The position numbers were made by a program, and so were the translations under genes. Below are positions 34,098 to 44,364 of a stretch of 64,000 nt of DNA, one piece after another; the first letter of the stretch is position 1, and each line of letters opens with the position of its first letter. The notes below the pieces were generated by a model, which worked only from the letters and a program-made list of their open reading frames with translations, was not told the origin of the DNA and did not search any database. Source of the DNA: Gordionus sp. m RMFG-2023 (taxonomy: Eukaryota > Nematomorpha > Gordioida > Chordodea > Parachordodidae); contig NC_088775.1 in assembly GCF_954871325.1 (NCBI RefSeq), forward strand, positions 61,543,561 to 61,607,560, read 5' to 3'.

Positions 34098-34475
34098 TTA
34101 AAATTATATTCGACCTGGTATATACAAAAAATTCATTATTTCGTATTTTATCATATTTTTCGCCGAGTATTATCATTTAATAAGCAAGTATATTAGCTAA
34201 TGTTGTTAAACGACTCGTTTTGAGCCGATTTTTAAAAACGGCTAACTCGAAATTTCGATACTATATGTCTAGACCTTTGCTCCTTCTATGAGCAAAATAA
34301 GCTTGCATAATATTTTTCTGGATAAAACACTGAGTTAGCCGTTCTTAAAAATCGGCTCAAAACGAGCCGTTTAGCAACACTAGCTAATATACTTGCTTAT
34401 TAAATGATAATACTCGCCGAAAAATATGATAAAATACGAAATAATGAATTTTTTGTATATACCAGGTCGAATAAT
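34098..34475. repeat. perfect palindrome with a hAT MITE at its centre
   Basis: Arms 34,098-34,200 and 34,381-34,475 are inverted copies (cgacctggtatatac ... gtatataccaggtcg). The MITE between them has ends gttgttaaacgactcg and cgagccgtttagcaacac. It is flanked by direct tagctaat on both sides. Removing the MITE and one tagctaat leaves tatattagctaatata, the exact dyad of a palindrome with no spacer. Confidence 0.8.
34193..34388. mobile_element. hAT-type MITE 'aaacggctcg', copy 1, with target duplications
   Basis: About 180 bp with long inverted ends that include cgttttgagccgatttttaa and gttagccg, and 8-bp duplications tagctaat. Non-coding. A second copy is at 52,964-53,187. Confidence 0.75.
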
Positions 34476-34689
34476 GTATATTTTTTATTAATTAAAATAT
34501 TATTTTATTTTTTTTATTATAAACAGATATTTAGTATATTACAAATTGATACTATAAAAAATTTGTGCAAATAATATTTTGAGAATATACTATGTGTAAA
34601 AAAAAAGTTTGCGACAGAGCTTACTATAACTTGTGAAAATCTCACAAAAAACGGGCAGCAGACCTTATTGTGAAAATCGCTTGATAGGA

Positions 34690-34875
34690 AACTTTGGTAA
34701 TCCCTTTTTTTTTATATATTCAACTGCCTCACTTAAGAGGACTTAAAAATCCTTTTTTTATATTCAACTGCCTCACTTAAGAGGACTTTGTAATCCTTTT
34801 TTTTAAATTCAACTGCCTCACTTAAGAGGACTTAGGTATTCTCTTTTATATTCTTTCTGCCTCACTTAAGAGGAC
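34690..34875 (+). repeat. four tandem copies, 45-65 bp, with tgcctcacttaagaggactt
   Basis: The 20-bp block tgcctcacttaagaggactt recurs four times, separated by T-rich spacers. The centre, cttaag, is palindromic. It may belong to the LTR of the adjacent Ty3/gypsy 2, but that is unproven. Confidence 0.75.
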
Positions 34876-35723
34876 TTTGGTAAAACGACACAAAATTTAA
34901 GGACTAAATAATTTATTTAACAATAATTTTCTTACAACTATTTTCAAATACAAATTAGTATAGATCGGGCAAAAAGAAATATAATAATTTCCAATTTTTT
35001 TAAAGCACAATAAAATATTAAAATATAAAATAAAAATACGCGTGTATCTTTTAAACCAAAAAATAAAAATAATAATAAATTTTTCCTTTTTTAAGTCTTT
35101 TATATCTTGCGCATTTTGTAAAATAAATAAATATTTATTAATAATCTATATTTTTGATAATCATGACTTGACAAAATAACCCAAATAAAAAAATTACAAT
35201 GATTACGCAAAACTAAAGGTTATCTGACATTGAATAAAAATTGAAAAAAAAAGAATACATATATATAACACGCCCCCACTAATCGAAAACCAAACGTCGC
35301 AACTTCAACCTCATTCCCGAAATAATTATTGTCCTTTCATGGTATTTTTACGAATTCGAACGGTAGTTAGCTCCACGAGTATCCTCCCTTTGTTCGCTGA
35401 TAATTTCTGATCCAATTTTCATTATTATTATTATTATTATCTATCGCACAGGTTGAGTTAAAGCATATCCATATTCAATCTTTGCTCTAGTTGCCTCCAC
35501 CCCCCAGATTTTCATCGGATATACGAAGCAGAATTTCCGATCAATTAATTCTTCCCATTCATACACCTGATCGTAATTTCCCAGGTTCTACACCCTTTTT
35601 CAATTGATCCCGATGCCTTATTCCTTCTCTTCCGTTGGCAAACTTTACTCGATTTAATTTGTGTCCAATGTTTTCCATGATCACTCCAGATTCCCACTTT
35701 CTTGTACCGCCATATATTCTGGC

Positions 35724-36780
35724 CTACACGGTCTGTCCCACTACAAATTCCGCCGTCTCATTCATCTCTCCTTCCACTTCTTGACTTGGTTTCTGCTTTA
35801 ACAAATCCAATAATATCCGAGTTCGCCTCCCTAAAAACTTCTCTGCCGGAGATTGTTCTTCTCCCTTTCGACTGTTGTTGTAATAAGCTACTGCTATCCA
35901 AATTTCCCCTTCTCCATATTTTGATTTTCGTAACCAGTTTTTGACAACCGCCATCATCCTCTCCGCCTGACCATTCGAACTTGGGTGGTACGGCGGCGCC
36001 AAAATGTGTCTCGCCCCGGTTTGAACACAAAACAACCTGAACTGTCCACTTATAAAGGCTGGACCTCCATCCGATACTATTATCTTCGCCACTCCGAACC
36101 GAGCCCAAAGATTTTTTAACGTCTTTATCACCACCTGAGTTGTTAATCCCCTCACTTCTTCGTACTCTACCCATTTGGAATATGCATCCACCACGAGTAT
36201 ATATATTTTGGTTTCAAAGTCAAAGAAATCAACGTGTATGCGCCCCCATGGCTATGTAGCCTTCGGCCATACACTTTTCTTGTCTTTATGCGGCATACTC
36301 GCCCATGCATTACACATCAAACAACTCCGGCTCATATCTTCAATCTCTTTATTCATCCCAGGCCACCACACATATTCACGACCCCACTGCTTCATCTTTT
36401 CAACTCCTTGATGTCCCGCATGAATCATTGCCTTTACCTCCTCCCTTAATTTGTATGGCACGACTCCTCTATTTCCTCGTACTACGCACTCGTCTACTAT
36501 TGCCAACTCTTTCTCTACATGTTTATATTTTTTATCTCCATCCCGCCACTGCTTTCGACCCTGTATATACGCTTTAATCCGCGTCAATTCGCGATCTTTT
36601 AACGTGGCCCTTCTGAATTGTTCCCATGTAACTGGTCCTTCTTTAGATATTCCTACTATCGTCCTAATCAGTCCGTGTTCATCCTCTTCCTCCATATCTT
36701 TAGACCCACTCTCTTCACAATCTTCTCCCGCTCCACACCTAGAAAGAATATCCGGTAAGTAATTTTCCTTTCCTCGCCGA
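35724..36780 (-). pseudogene. Ty3/gypsy 2 integrase part
   Basis: Integrase features: the H-H-C-C zinc domain (MIHAGHQGVEKMKQWGREY, CLMCNAW), a VDAYSKWVEYEEV block and IIVSDGGPAFIS, then PYHPSSNGQAERMM, covering core catalytic positions. Treated as part of the fossil. Confidence 0.85.
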
Positions 36781-36789
36781 TACCTCAAC

Positions 36790-37967
36790 TGGACATCAAA
36801 ACTGCCTACCATTAATTGCCATCTCTGCAGTCTAGGCGATAGCATCAGCTCCTTGTTATCCTTCCTAAACACACCAGCGGTTTGTGATCCGTGTATACTA
36901 AAAGTCTGCGCCCTATTAAATATTCCCGGCATTTTGTGAGTCCAAAAATGACGGCATACGCTTCTTTTTCAATAACTGAATATCTGGTCTCCGCCGCTCT
37001 AAAAATTCTCGAGAAAAATAATACAGGTCTCTCCAGGCCGTCTATGAAATGCAATAACGCTCCTCCTACACCTCTATTGGACGCGTCTACGGCTAACATC
37101 ACCTTCAGATCATTGTTGAAACACATTAAAACTGGTTCTCTCCCAATCCTAGATTTTAACTCCCCAAACGCCTCCTCCTGTTCATTCTTCCAATCAAATC
37201 TTTCTCCTTTCTTTAACAATTTATATAACGGCGCCGCTATTTGTGCGAAACCCTCCACAAATCGGTGAAAATAATTTACTATTCCGAGAAAAGCCTGCAC
37301 CTCCCCTTTATTACTTGGCCTTAACATACTCGTAATCCCAGTCATGTTTTTATTCAATGGTCCCACCTCCTTTCCCGTGATTTTATGCCCTAGATATATG
37401 ACTTCCAACACGCCTAAGACACTCTTTTCAGCACTTGCTCGCAACCCCTTCTCTTTAATTCTTCTAAAGACCTCCTCCAACCTATTTTCATGTGGTTCAG
37501 GAGTTTTTCCAGTCACCAATACATCATCCATATAATAGAAAACCCCTTCTAAACCCTGGAACACTGCTGCCATCGTCCGTTGAAAAATTGGTGCCGAAAC
37601 GCTTAGTCCAAAAGGTAACCTACAAAAGGCGTATAATCCCCTCGGCGTAGTAATAGTCAATAGATTCTGCACCTCTGGTCTCACCCGCAATTGTAAATAG
37701 GCGTTCGAAAAATCCACCTTTGAAAAATATACGCTTCCCTTTAGACTGGCCAATATCTCTTCAATACGTGGCAAAGGATATTTCACTTCCACAACCCACG
37801 GGTTTAGCGTGACCCGGAAATCGGAGCTTCCCGTTGGCCTTCTTCACCGGCACCAACGGTGTTGCCCACTCACTATATTCCACAGGACACACAATCCCTT
37901 TCTTTACCACTGATCCAATTCTTCCACTTCTCTTCGCCATTCGAATGGTACTCGTCGCAATCCACAA
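36790..37967 (-). pseudogene. Ty3/gypsy 2 reverse transcriptase and RNase H part
   Basis: VYFSKVDFSNAYLQLRV, FGLSVSAPIFQRTMAAVF, YYMDDVLVTG (catalytic Y-M-D-D), FLGIVNYFHRFV, then RNase H with LAVDASNRGVGGALLHF and YSVIEKEAYAVIFG. A clear member of the Ty3/gypsy RT group, distinct from element 1. Confidence 0.88.
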
Positions 37968-38325
37968 AATTTCGGCACACAGCCCTCCTTCATTTTAATA
38001 TTAACTTCATAGTCTCTCAAACATCCCAATTCTTCACCGAAAATTTCTTGATAATTATCCACCAATTTACGTACTGACTCTTGCACTTTGTACATTCCTA
38101 TTTCCATCTCTTTATTCCGCAATTCCGCGTCGCTATCCTGATTCATTTCCGTCTCCACTCCTCGAATATCCGCTTTTCCTCCACCTTTACATTGCATTTC
38201 CTCGATCTCCACTGTCCATTCCTCTGGCAACCCTATTTCCTTTAAAGAATTCCCATCGTAATCTCTCCTAACAGTCTTCCCTACTTTCCCCCTAACCGTT
38301 CTCTTCTCCTTCTTAATACTCGCCA

Positions 38326-38707
38326 ATGAGTCCCCCCGTTTACTCCCCAAAGAGTCCCCCCGTTTACTCCCCAATAAGTCCCCCCGATTACTCCCCAATG
38401 AGTCCCCCCGTTTACTTCCCAATGAGTCCCCCCGATTACTCCCCAATGAGTCCCCCCGTTTACTCCCCAATGAGTCCCCCCGATTACTCCCCAATGAGTC
38501 CCCCCGATTACTCCCCAATGAGTCCCCCCGTTTACTCCCCAAAGAGTCCCCCCGTTTACTCCCCAATGAGTCCCCCCGATTACTCCCCAATGAGTCCCCC
38601 CGATTACTCCCCAATGAGTCCCCCCGTTTACTCCCCAAAGAGTCCCCCCGTTTACTCCCCAATGAGTCCCCCCGATTACTCCCCAATGAGTCCCCCCGAT
38701 TACTTCC
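38326..38707 (-). repeat. 24-bp minisatellite, about 16 units, in-frame in Ty3/gypsy 2
   Basis: Units of gagtccccccg(a/t)ttactccccaat. On the minus strand each encodes the 8-residue repeat RGDSLGS(K/N), about 16 times. The K/N alternation comes in pairs, suggesting growth by 48-bp steps. It lies between the protease and RT parts. Confidence 0.9.
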
Positions 38708-39144
38708 CCATATTTCTCTCATAGATTCATTTTCCCCTATTTTCCTCTTAGAAACATGCGTCCCTATATCTCCTTTAGAATTCACTTCTCTTATTCTCTC
38801 ATCTCCTACGAATATTCTCGTCTCATTCGCAGCTTCTTCCCTTAGCTCTATGATATTTCCCCGCTCTATCCCCTCCCTATTCCTACTAAACGCTGCCTCG
38901 AATTCCGATAACGCTTCTCCGTATTCCTCTGATACGTTACCATACACATCTTGTCTAGTCAAGGGTACAAACACTCCCCACCATGCAAATACTCCCCAAA
39001 AACTATACCATGGTCCTATCGGGTGATCCAGTCCCAACCCATCACCGCCTCAACCCCCCGATTTATAATCCATAAATCTATTATCTCCACTTTTCTCCCA
39101 ATGTCGCTTCTATTTCAACTCTCCCCATTACAGACACTGGTGAC

Positions 39145-40563
39145 CAGGCGCGTAACCAATGGGGGGGAAAGGGGGAAATTCCCCCCCCATCGCAAATTTG
39201 ACTATTTTCATAAATATCATTTTAAGCTAATAAAAATTTTACCCCCACCCTCCACCCCCCCCCCCTACCACCAATCAAAATTTTACAAATATTTGAATAT
39301 CAATTTTCCAACATATTATTCAAAAATATTAATAAAATGGAAAAATATTTAGTCAAAGAGATTGAAATCAAACGATAATTTATAAATAAGGCTGAGCATG
39401 AAAAAAAGTAATGTGTCGTCAGCAGCGATATCATTATTGAATTCAATTGATCAATCAGAGTTTATCATTGCTGCTAGTTGCATCAATAAATTATTTTTAG
39501 CTCACTACTTTGTAGAAATTTACAAAAACCAAATCTAGATTTGGTTTAGGTTATTGATTTGGTGGAAAATATACATTAACAGGTAGATACAATAAGAATG
39601 AATGTAGATAAAATATCCATTTTCATCTCATTCTTAGATACTTTTTTATCGCAAATAAAAGTACGGGTTTTAGATAAAAAACAAGTCTTTAGCAATCTTC
39701 AAGTTTTATTACCCAAAGATCCTTCTTCATTTTCTAATGCCACTATTGGTAAAATTAAATATTTAGAAAAATTTTATTCCTATAAGATTGATACTGAAAT
39801 AAATTTAATCTGTGGATTCGAATTGTGGTATAAATATTTATACGTTTATCTATTTACGTTTAGCTATTTTACCTGAGCATGCTATTGATGCGCTCAATCG
39901 GTGTAAAGAAACCTTGGCTCAATTTCCTAATATTTCGAAGTTGTTTTATATTCTTGCATGTTTGCCTATTACAACATGTACGAATGAAAGGACTTTTTCC
40001 AACTTGAGAAGGTTGAAAACATATTTACGAAGTACTGAATCTCGGCTAAATGGGTTAGCTCTGTTAAATATACACAGAGATTTGGTTCCAACGACAAACG
40101 AAATAATTAAAAATCTTGTATTTGATAAGAAGTTAAAAAAAACTTGTTAATTTAATTATTTTCTAGTCAATATTTTAAACACACTACTATTAGTATTTTC
40201 AATAAAAAAATTATATTCTACTTATATTGTATGAGAATTTAAACTGAGGCTAGTATTTAAAGCAAATTTTATAAAAAAAATGACATTACACTTTATTTCA
40301 ACTTTACATTTAAAAAAACTTTATTAAATATAATATACCTAACTTGAAATAATAAAAAAGAGGCTTGTAATATCCTATCCATAAGCACGAATTAGTAAAT
40401 AATAGTTAAAAATAGAAATATAATTATTATTAAATTATGAATAATTTAATAGAATAGCTAACCGGGGGAAAGCTGGCCGAAGGCCAGGTAAAAGGGGTTT
40501 GGGGGCGAAGCCCCCAAAAATTTTTTCCCCCCCCCCTATAAGAAAATCCTGGATACGCCACTG
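39145..40563 (+). mobile_element. hAT-4 DNA transposon inserted in Ty3/gypsy 2
   Basis: Ends caggcgcgtaaccaatggg and, reversed, cagtggcgtatccaggattt, typical hAT termini, with 8-bp duplication ctggtgac (39,137-39,144 and 40,564-40,571). At 1.4 kb it is an internally deleted copy keeping only the transposase C-terminus. Subterminal poly-G/poly-C tracts mark both ends. Confidence 0.92.
39812..40150 (+). pseudogene. hAT-4 transposase C-terminus (dimerisation domain)
   Basis: Reads ALNRCKETLAQFPNISKLFY, LACLPITTCTNERTFSNLRR, LKTYLRSTESRLNGLALLNI, HRDLVPTTNEIIKNLVF-. This is the C-terminal hAT block of the ZMYM1-like transposase group; the conserved SxxERxFS appears as CTNERTFS. An upstream piece (39,598-39,800, SNLQVLLPKDPSSFSNA) belongs to the same gene. 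The catalytic core is absent. Confidence 0.85.
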
Positions 40564-40690
40564 CTGGTGACCCATCGAATTGCCGTATTCTCAATCTTTC
40601 ATTTACGATCATCTCATCAGGCCAAATACTTCTATATTTATCGTATCCAATGACCGAAATAGCCGCTCCCGTGTCAAATAACATTGGTAC

Positions 40691-41430
40691 CAGGCTCCCA
40701 TGCGCTTTTTATTTTTAAATTCATAAGTTGGGGGGGGGGATGTCGTGAAGTTGGCCTCCCATTTTGTTCTTTGAATATCTCAAAAACGGTGATGGTACAA
40801 ATCGAACTGAAAACGGTACAAATCAGTCCAGCTGATAAACTATTAAAAATCCAAAAGTGGGGGTCCAACTTCCCGGACTTGTTTAAGCCTTGTATTTAAA
40901 AAAGTTTAAAACGCTGGCCAGGTAACTGTTGTAATATTATGTTTATTATTCTTATGTTTTTTTGGGGTTAATTGATTGTTATTGCAATGTTGTCAATGAT
41001 ATATTGTATTTTTTATATGAAAAAGAGAAAATGTCAAGGATGTAATTTATTTTTATATGAAAAAGAGGTACACTAGATCATTTATTTTTAATATATTTTT
41101 ATTTTTCCATTGATTTTGTTTATGTATTTTTGTTGCGATATTATTTTTTAATAATATATTGATTATTTTTAACATAAAAATATTAATTATTTTTGTATCG
41201 CGAATTAAAAAAAAAGAAGTTATAAAATTTAAATGTGTCTGAAAAAAGTCTTTTAAAGGAAGCTAAATAAAAGTATAAAAGTTAAGTTATAAAAACTAAA
41301 AAATTAAAATTGGGCCGGGCAGGATATGACATTAACTAAATTTTCACCAAGCCACCTGAAAATATTACCATTTGCAGACTTCTGCCTCCAACTACAAAAA
41401 GGTAGGTGAATAATAAACAAAATAAGAACT
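40691..41430. other. intron sequence, no gene recognised
   Basis: Begins just beyond the truncated Ty3/gypsy 2. It contains a poly-G run (40,730-40,739) and a more balanced-composition stretch to about 40,890 with gaagttgg/ccaacttc inverted pairs, then A+T-rich sequence. No homology is recognised. Confidence 0.45.
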
Positions 41431-41436
41431 CTGATA

Positions 41437-41860
41437 TAGAGGACTGCAATAGGTGGGTTTTAGCCAACAAGTCTGCCCTCTTTTTTTTGAATTTTTTAGG
41501 TCGATCGTCCACCTATGATTATCTTAAAAAATTCATTCGCCCAACCGACCATTTATCTAAAAATTTTGTGTAACCCGTCCGCCCAATGTATAAATTATTT
41601 CAATAGCTGGTTTGGCTCTTTATTTATTTTAATTAAATTCATAATGTAACATCATTAAAAAAAATGATTTAAAATAAATAAGAGGTCTGTTCTACTCATT
41701 TGGCCAAAAAAATTTTAAATTCACATTCCCATTTTTATAAAAATATATTTTAACCCATTCGCCACCTCCATATGTTTAAAATATTTTAGAAAGTCCGACC
41801 AAGCCAGTCTGCAAAATGGCGATCGGGCTAAAGCCCGCCCATTATAGATCTATATTATCT
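41437..41860. mobile_element. MITE with 'gcaatnggtgggttttagcc' ends
   Basis: Left end tagaggactgcaataggtgg...gttttagcc, right end ggctaaagcccgcccattatagatcta, which is the approximate inverse. Non-coding. A related left end occurs at 43,128 (tagaggcctgcaatgggtagg). Target duplications are unclear. Confidence 0.55.
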
Positions 41861-42505
41861 TTAAACCAGATTAGTGGATAATTTGAAGAATAAAAATATT
41901 ATTGGAAAAATAAGATTTAAAGAAATTGAGATAATGCAAAATTGTAAAAACACCGAATATTAAGGCTGCACCAATATTTATCCTGCATGGTTCAGCTAGG
42001 GGCAAAAAACATTAAAATCAGGCTGGGCTAAAAAAATAATTTTAAAAAATCTAAAAAATAAAATATGTTTCTTTTATTAAAATTAAATAATTATATTTCT
42101 ATGAGATTAAGGCAAATTGATTTTTTTTAATTACATTTAACTTTATAAAAATGTGCTTTTAAAAAAATTCAATCAAAAATTCAGTGGGGCCTTAAATTAA
42201 TAAAAATTTAGGGCAGGGTTTAAAAATTAATAAAACCTTGGGTTGGGCTTAAAATACTAATAAACATAATATTGAATTTGCAGATTTTTAAAAAGCAATG
42301 CGTTTCTTTTAAACTATAAGAAATTTTAAGCCAAAATATGTAAAATTTAAATAAATCCTAAAGATAAACAGTTAGAAAAAGCATTTTTTTTACAAATATG
42401 GATACAAAAATCGTGTAGTTTTTTTAAAATTTCCTTACCTAGCCTAGAAAGGATGTCATTTCAATAATAAAAAAGCCATGATAATATCTAAAAAAAGCAC
42501 CCTAC
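41861..42505. other. intron sequence with MITE-like scraps
   Basis: Contains gggctggg/gggttggg-type patches near 42,000-42,260 that look like worn MITE ends. Otherwise A+T-rich, no gene, up to the donor of the third visible exon. Confidence 0.4.
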
Positions 42506-42829
42506 TTTGGCTCGGCAAATATAGTAAACTATCTCGAGGTAACAAGATAGATTTACGAGAAGCTTGAGAGCGTTGAGCTTGATTTCGTAATTTTTTTGGT
42601 CCAATAAAATTCCAAAAAGCTTAGATAACGTTTGGGTATTGCGAAATGAATCCATGCAGGGGGAAAACACTGTCAAATTGATCAAAGCATTCAGGGCTAC
42701 CACATAAAATCGTGAATTCAATTTGATGGAACTGGGAATATGGCGTTTATTTGTTATGGGTACAATGTTATGATATTGCCGATTCTCGAAATCGTTTAGT
42801 AAAAGTTTGAGCAAGCATGGAGTACATTC
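42506..42829 (-). CDS. armadillo-repeat gene, third visible exon
   Basis: 108 codons between acceptor aactag|GAATGT and donor GCCAAA|gtaggg. It starts ECTPCLLKLLLNDFENRQ, passes a poorly conserved loop, then shows two Arm-like helix sets: FYVVALNALINLTVFSPC and YEIKLNALKLLVNLSCYLEI, each with the A-L-x-x-L-x-N-L pattern of armadillo repeats. It ends IVYYICRAK. The reading frame has no stops. Only a 103-bp intron separates it from the exon upstream, while the downstream intron is 8.9 kb and filled with mobile elements. Confidence 0.82.
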
Positions 42830-42932
42830 CTAGTTATAGCATGTAATATACTATTTTTAAGGGGCATAAAAGAAAGAATAAGAGATTAAAGAAAAGAGGA
42901 GAAAGAATTTTTAAAATAAAATATTTTCGAAC

Positions 42933-43070
42933 CTTTAAAATGAGTTGATTTTTGGGATTAAGCGATAAATTTGCTATGCATTGGGTAGAAGCTATCAAAA
43001 CGCGGCAATCAGTAGAGGTAGACAAAATACGCATTAAATGATTAAGACAACCGATCTCCCGAAAAAGGTT
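42933..43070 (-). CDS. armadillo-repeat gene, second visible exon
   Basis: 46 codons: NLFREIGCLNHLMRILSTST, then CRVLIASTQCIANLSLNPKN and QLILK. The order G-x-L...L-x-x-L...A-x-x-x-I-A-N-L-S...N is one clean armadillo repeat. The N-L-S-x-N-x-x-N-Q end mirrors the NLSAFTDNQ end of the previous exon, so exon borders follow repeat borders. Acceptor gttcag, donor gttcga, both phase 0. Confidence 0.82.
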
Positions 43071-43127
43071 CTGAACAAAAAAATAAATATCAAATAGAAA
43101 TTATAATTTATGTAAATGTTCAGATTA

Positions 43128-44100
43128 GAGGCCTGCAATGGGTAGGTTTTAGCCAAAAAACATTGCGCGTTTAACATTATTTTTAAAATTGAGCTCAAAC
43201 GGGTGAATTAAAATATTTTTAGACTGAAATAAATGAAAGAACCTATATTCATTAAAAGTTATTTTTTAATTCCGAATATTGCACATTTTATAAATTTGAG
43301 TCAGAAACCCGATAAAAATTAACCGGATTCGGTTCTAGGTAAAAAATCAGTTAGGGTTCGGTTGAGGGGAATATATTTGAACCCGGGTTTAGGAATATTT
43401 CAATTGTGTATAAATTTTTTTCATATTTATTTTAAAAAAAAATAAAAAACTAGTAAGCATAGCCATGTATATATTTAAAAATTTATTTAGATATATTAGC
43501 ATATCTTCCAAGAGTTGTTCGCTCATCCTCAATCTTTGCTGTGAAAGAATGAATTTCAAATGCGAAAAAGATCTTTAACGCTAACCTATATTTATATGAA
43601 ATATCATAAATTAACTTGAATTGCAAGAACGCAAATAAGATTTTGGATAAAATATATAAATCAGGGTGCTGCAGCTTAGCAGCCTCCCAAAAATGCAAAT
43701 TATTTTCCTTCTCATTTAATCATACATTAATTAGTTCCAATACTTTTCTCCGCAATTGTTGGCCTATTTTAGGTATTTTCTTATGCATAACTTTATGTAT
43801 CAATTTCTCCTTGTACAATCAATAACTTCATTCGAACTATTAATTTAACAAGACGCCTTTTTGCACAAATCCAGTCATTATCACTAAACAGTATCTATAA
43901 TATATAAGGATTTACACTGTTTAATTTAAATAAATTGAAATTAAAAAATCATTATTTATTAATATCTGTATTTACAATTATAAAAATATCTTAATATATA
44001 ATTTTAAATATAAAATACACTGAACCCGGTTAGGTTTCGAATTTTCAAAACCCTGAGTTTTCTGCTCTGGGTTCAGTTTAAATCCCTGGTAAAAATATTT
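43128..44100 (-). mobile_element. decayed hAT remnant(s) in the 12.6-kb intron
   Basis: Starts with a copy of the tagaggcctgcaatgggt end. From about 43,320 it holds gaacccgg/ccgggttc-type inverted patches (43,380 and 44,030) that could be the ends of another element. On the minus strand 43,480-43,830 reads MHKKIPKIGQQLRRKVLELI, FWEAAKLQHPDLYILSKI and ERTTLG, which fits a worn hAT dimerisation domain. There is one in-frame stop and some divergence. Confidence 0.5.
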
Positions 44101-44364
44101 TAAAATAAAATGAATAAAAAGATCGCGATGCCATAACCACTATATTATCACTGGTATTATTTGGAATAAAATATATTGACGAAGGTATTCTTGATCATTT
44201 TTCCGTAGCTACCATATTACCATAACTACTGCATTATCATTGGTATTATTTTGAATTAAATAAATTCATAAAATATTCTAAATTTATTTTCCGAGATATA
44301 CTTATTCGCATTTATACATTATCGAATTTATATTATTCAGAAGAATTGTATAGGCCTTTAAATA
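44101..44364. repeat. old tandem-like repeat left of hAT-3
   Basis: Blocks such as ccataaccactatattatc and cgagatatac.tattcgc recur here and again at 49,996-50,520, so hAT-3 split an existing repeat array. Unit length is roughly 100-130 bp and irregular. Confidence 0.55.

Larger units (their letters stand above)
35270..40690 (-). mobile_element. Ty3/gypsy LTR retrotransposon 2, older fossil, minus strand, split by hAT-4
   Basis: Integrase, RNase H, reverse transcriptase, a repeat-rich region and a protease remnant follow each other on the minus strand in Ty3/gypsy order. A purine-rich tract (agtgggggcgtg) near 35,270 should mark the start of the 3' LTR, which would lie to the left (about 34.6-35.27 kb); a partner LTR was not found, so the 5' end is missing. 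It has several breaks. Its G+C content is visibly higher than everything around it. It lies inside the 8.9-kb intron of the armadillo gene, in the same orientation. Confidence 0.85.

Noticed and set aside
36175-37268. Several plus-strand frames over Ty3/gypsy 2
   Set aside because: Shadows of the minus-strand integrase and RT parts, kept open by the higher G+C content.
38326-38724. Plus-strand frame of repeated YSPMSPP(D/V) resembling the RNA polymerase II tail or an extensin
   Set aside because: It is the antisense of the in-frame RGDSLGS repeat of Ty3/gypsy 2. The resemblance comes from the 24-bp repeat unit, and no polymerase sequence is nearby.
40674-40899. Frames on both strands next to the truncated Ty3/gypsy 2
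   Set aside because: No recognisable family, and one includes the poly-G run. They may be part of another repeat but cannot be supported as a gene.
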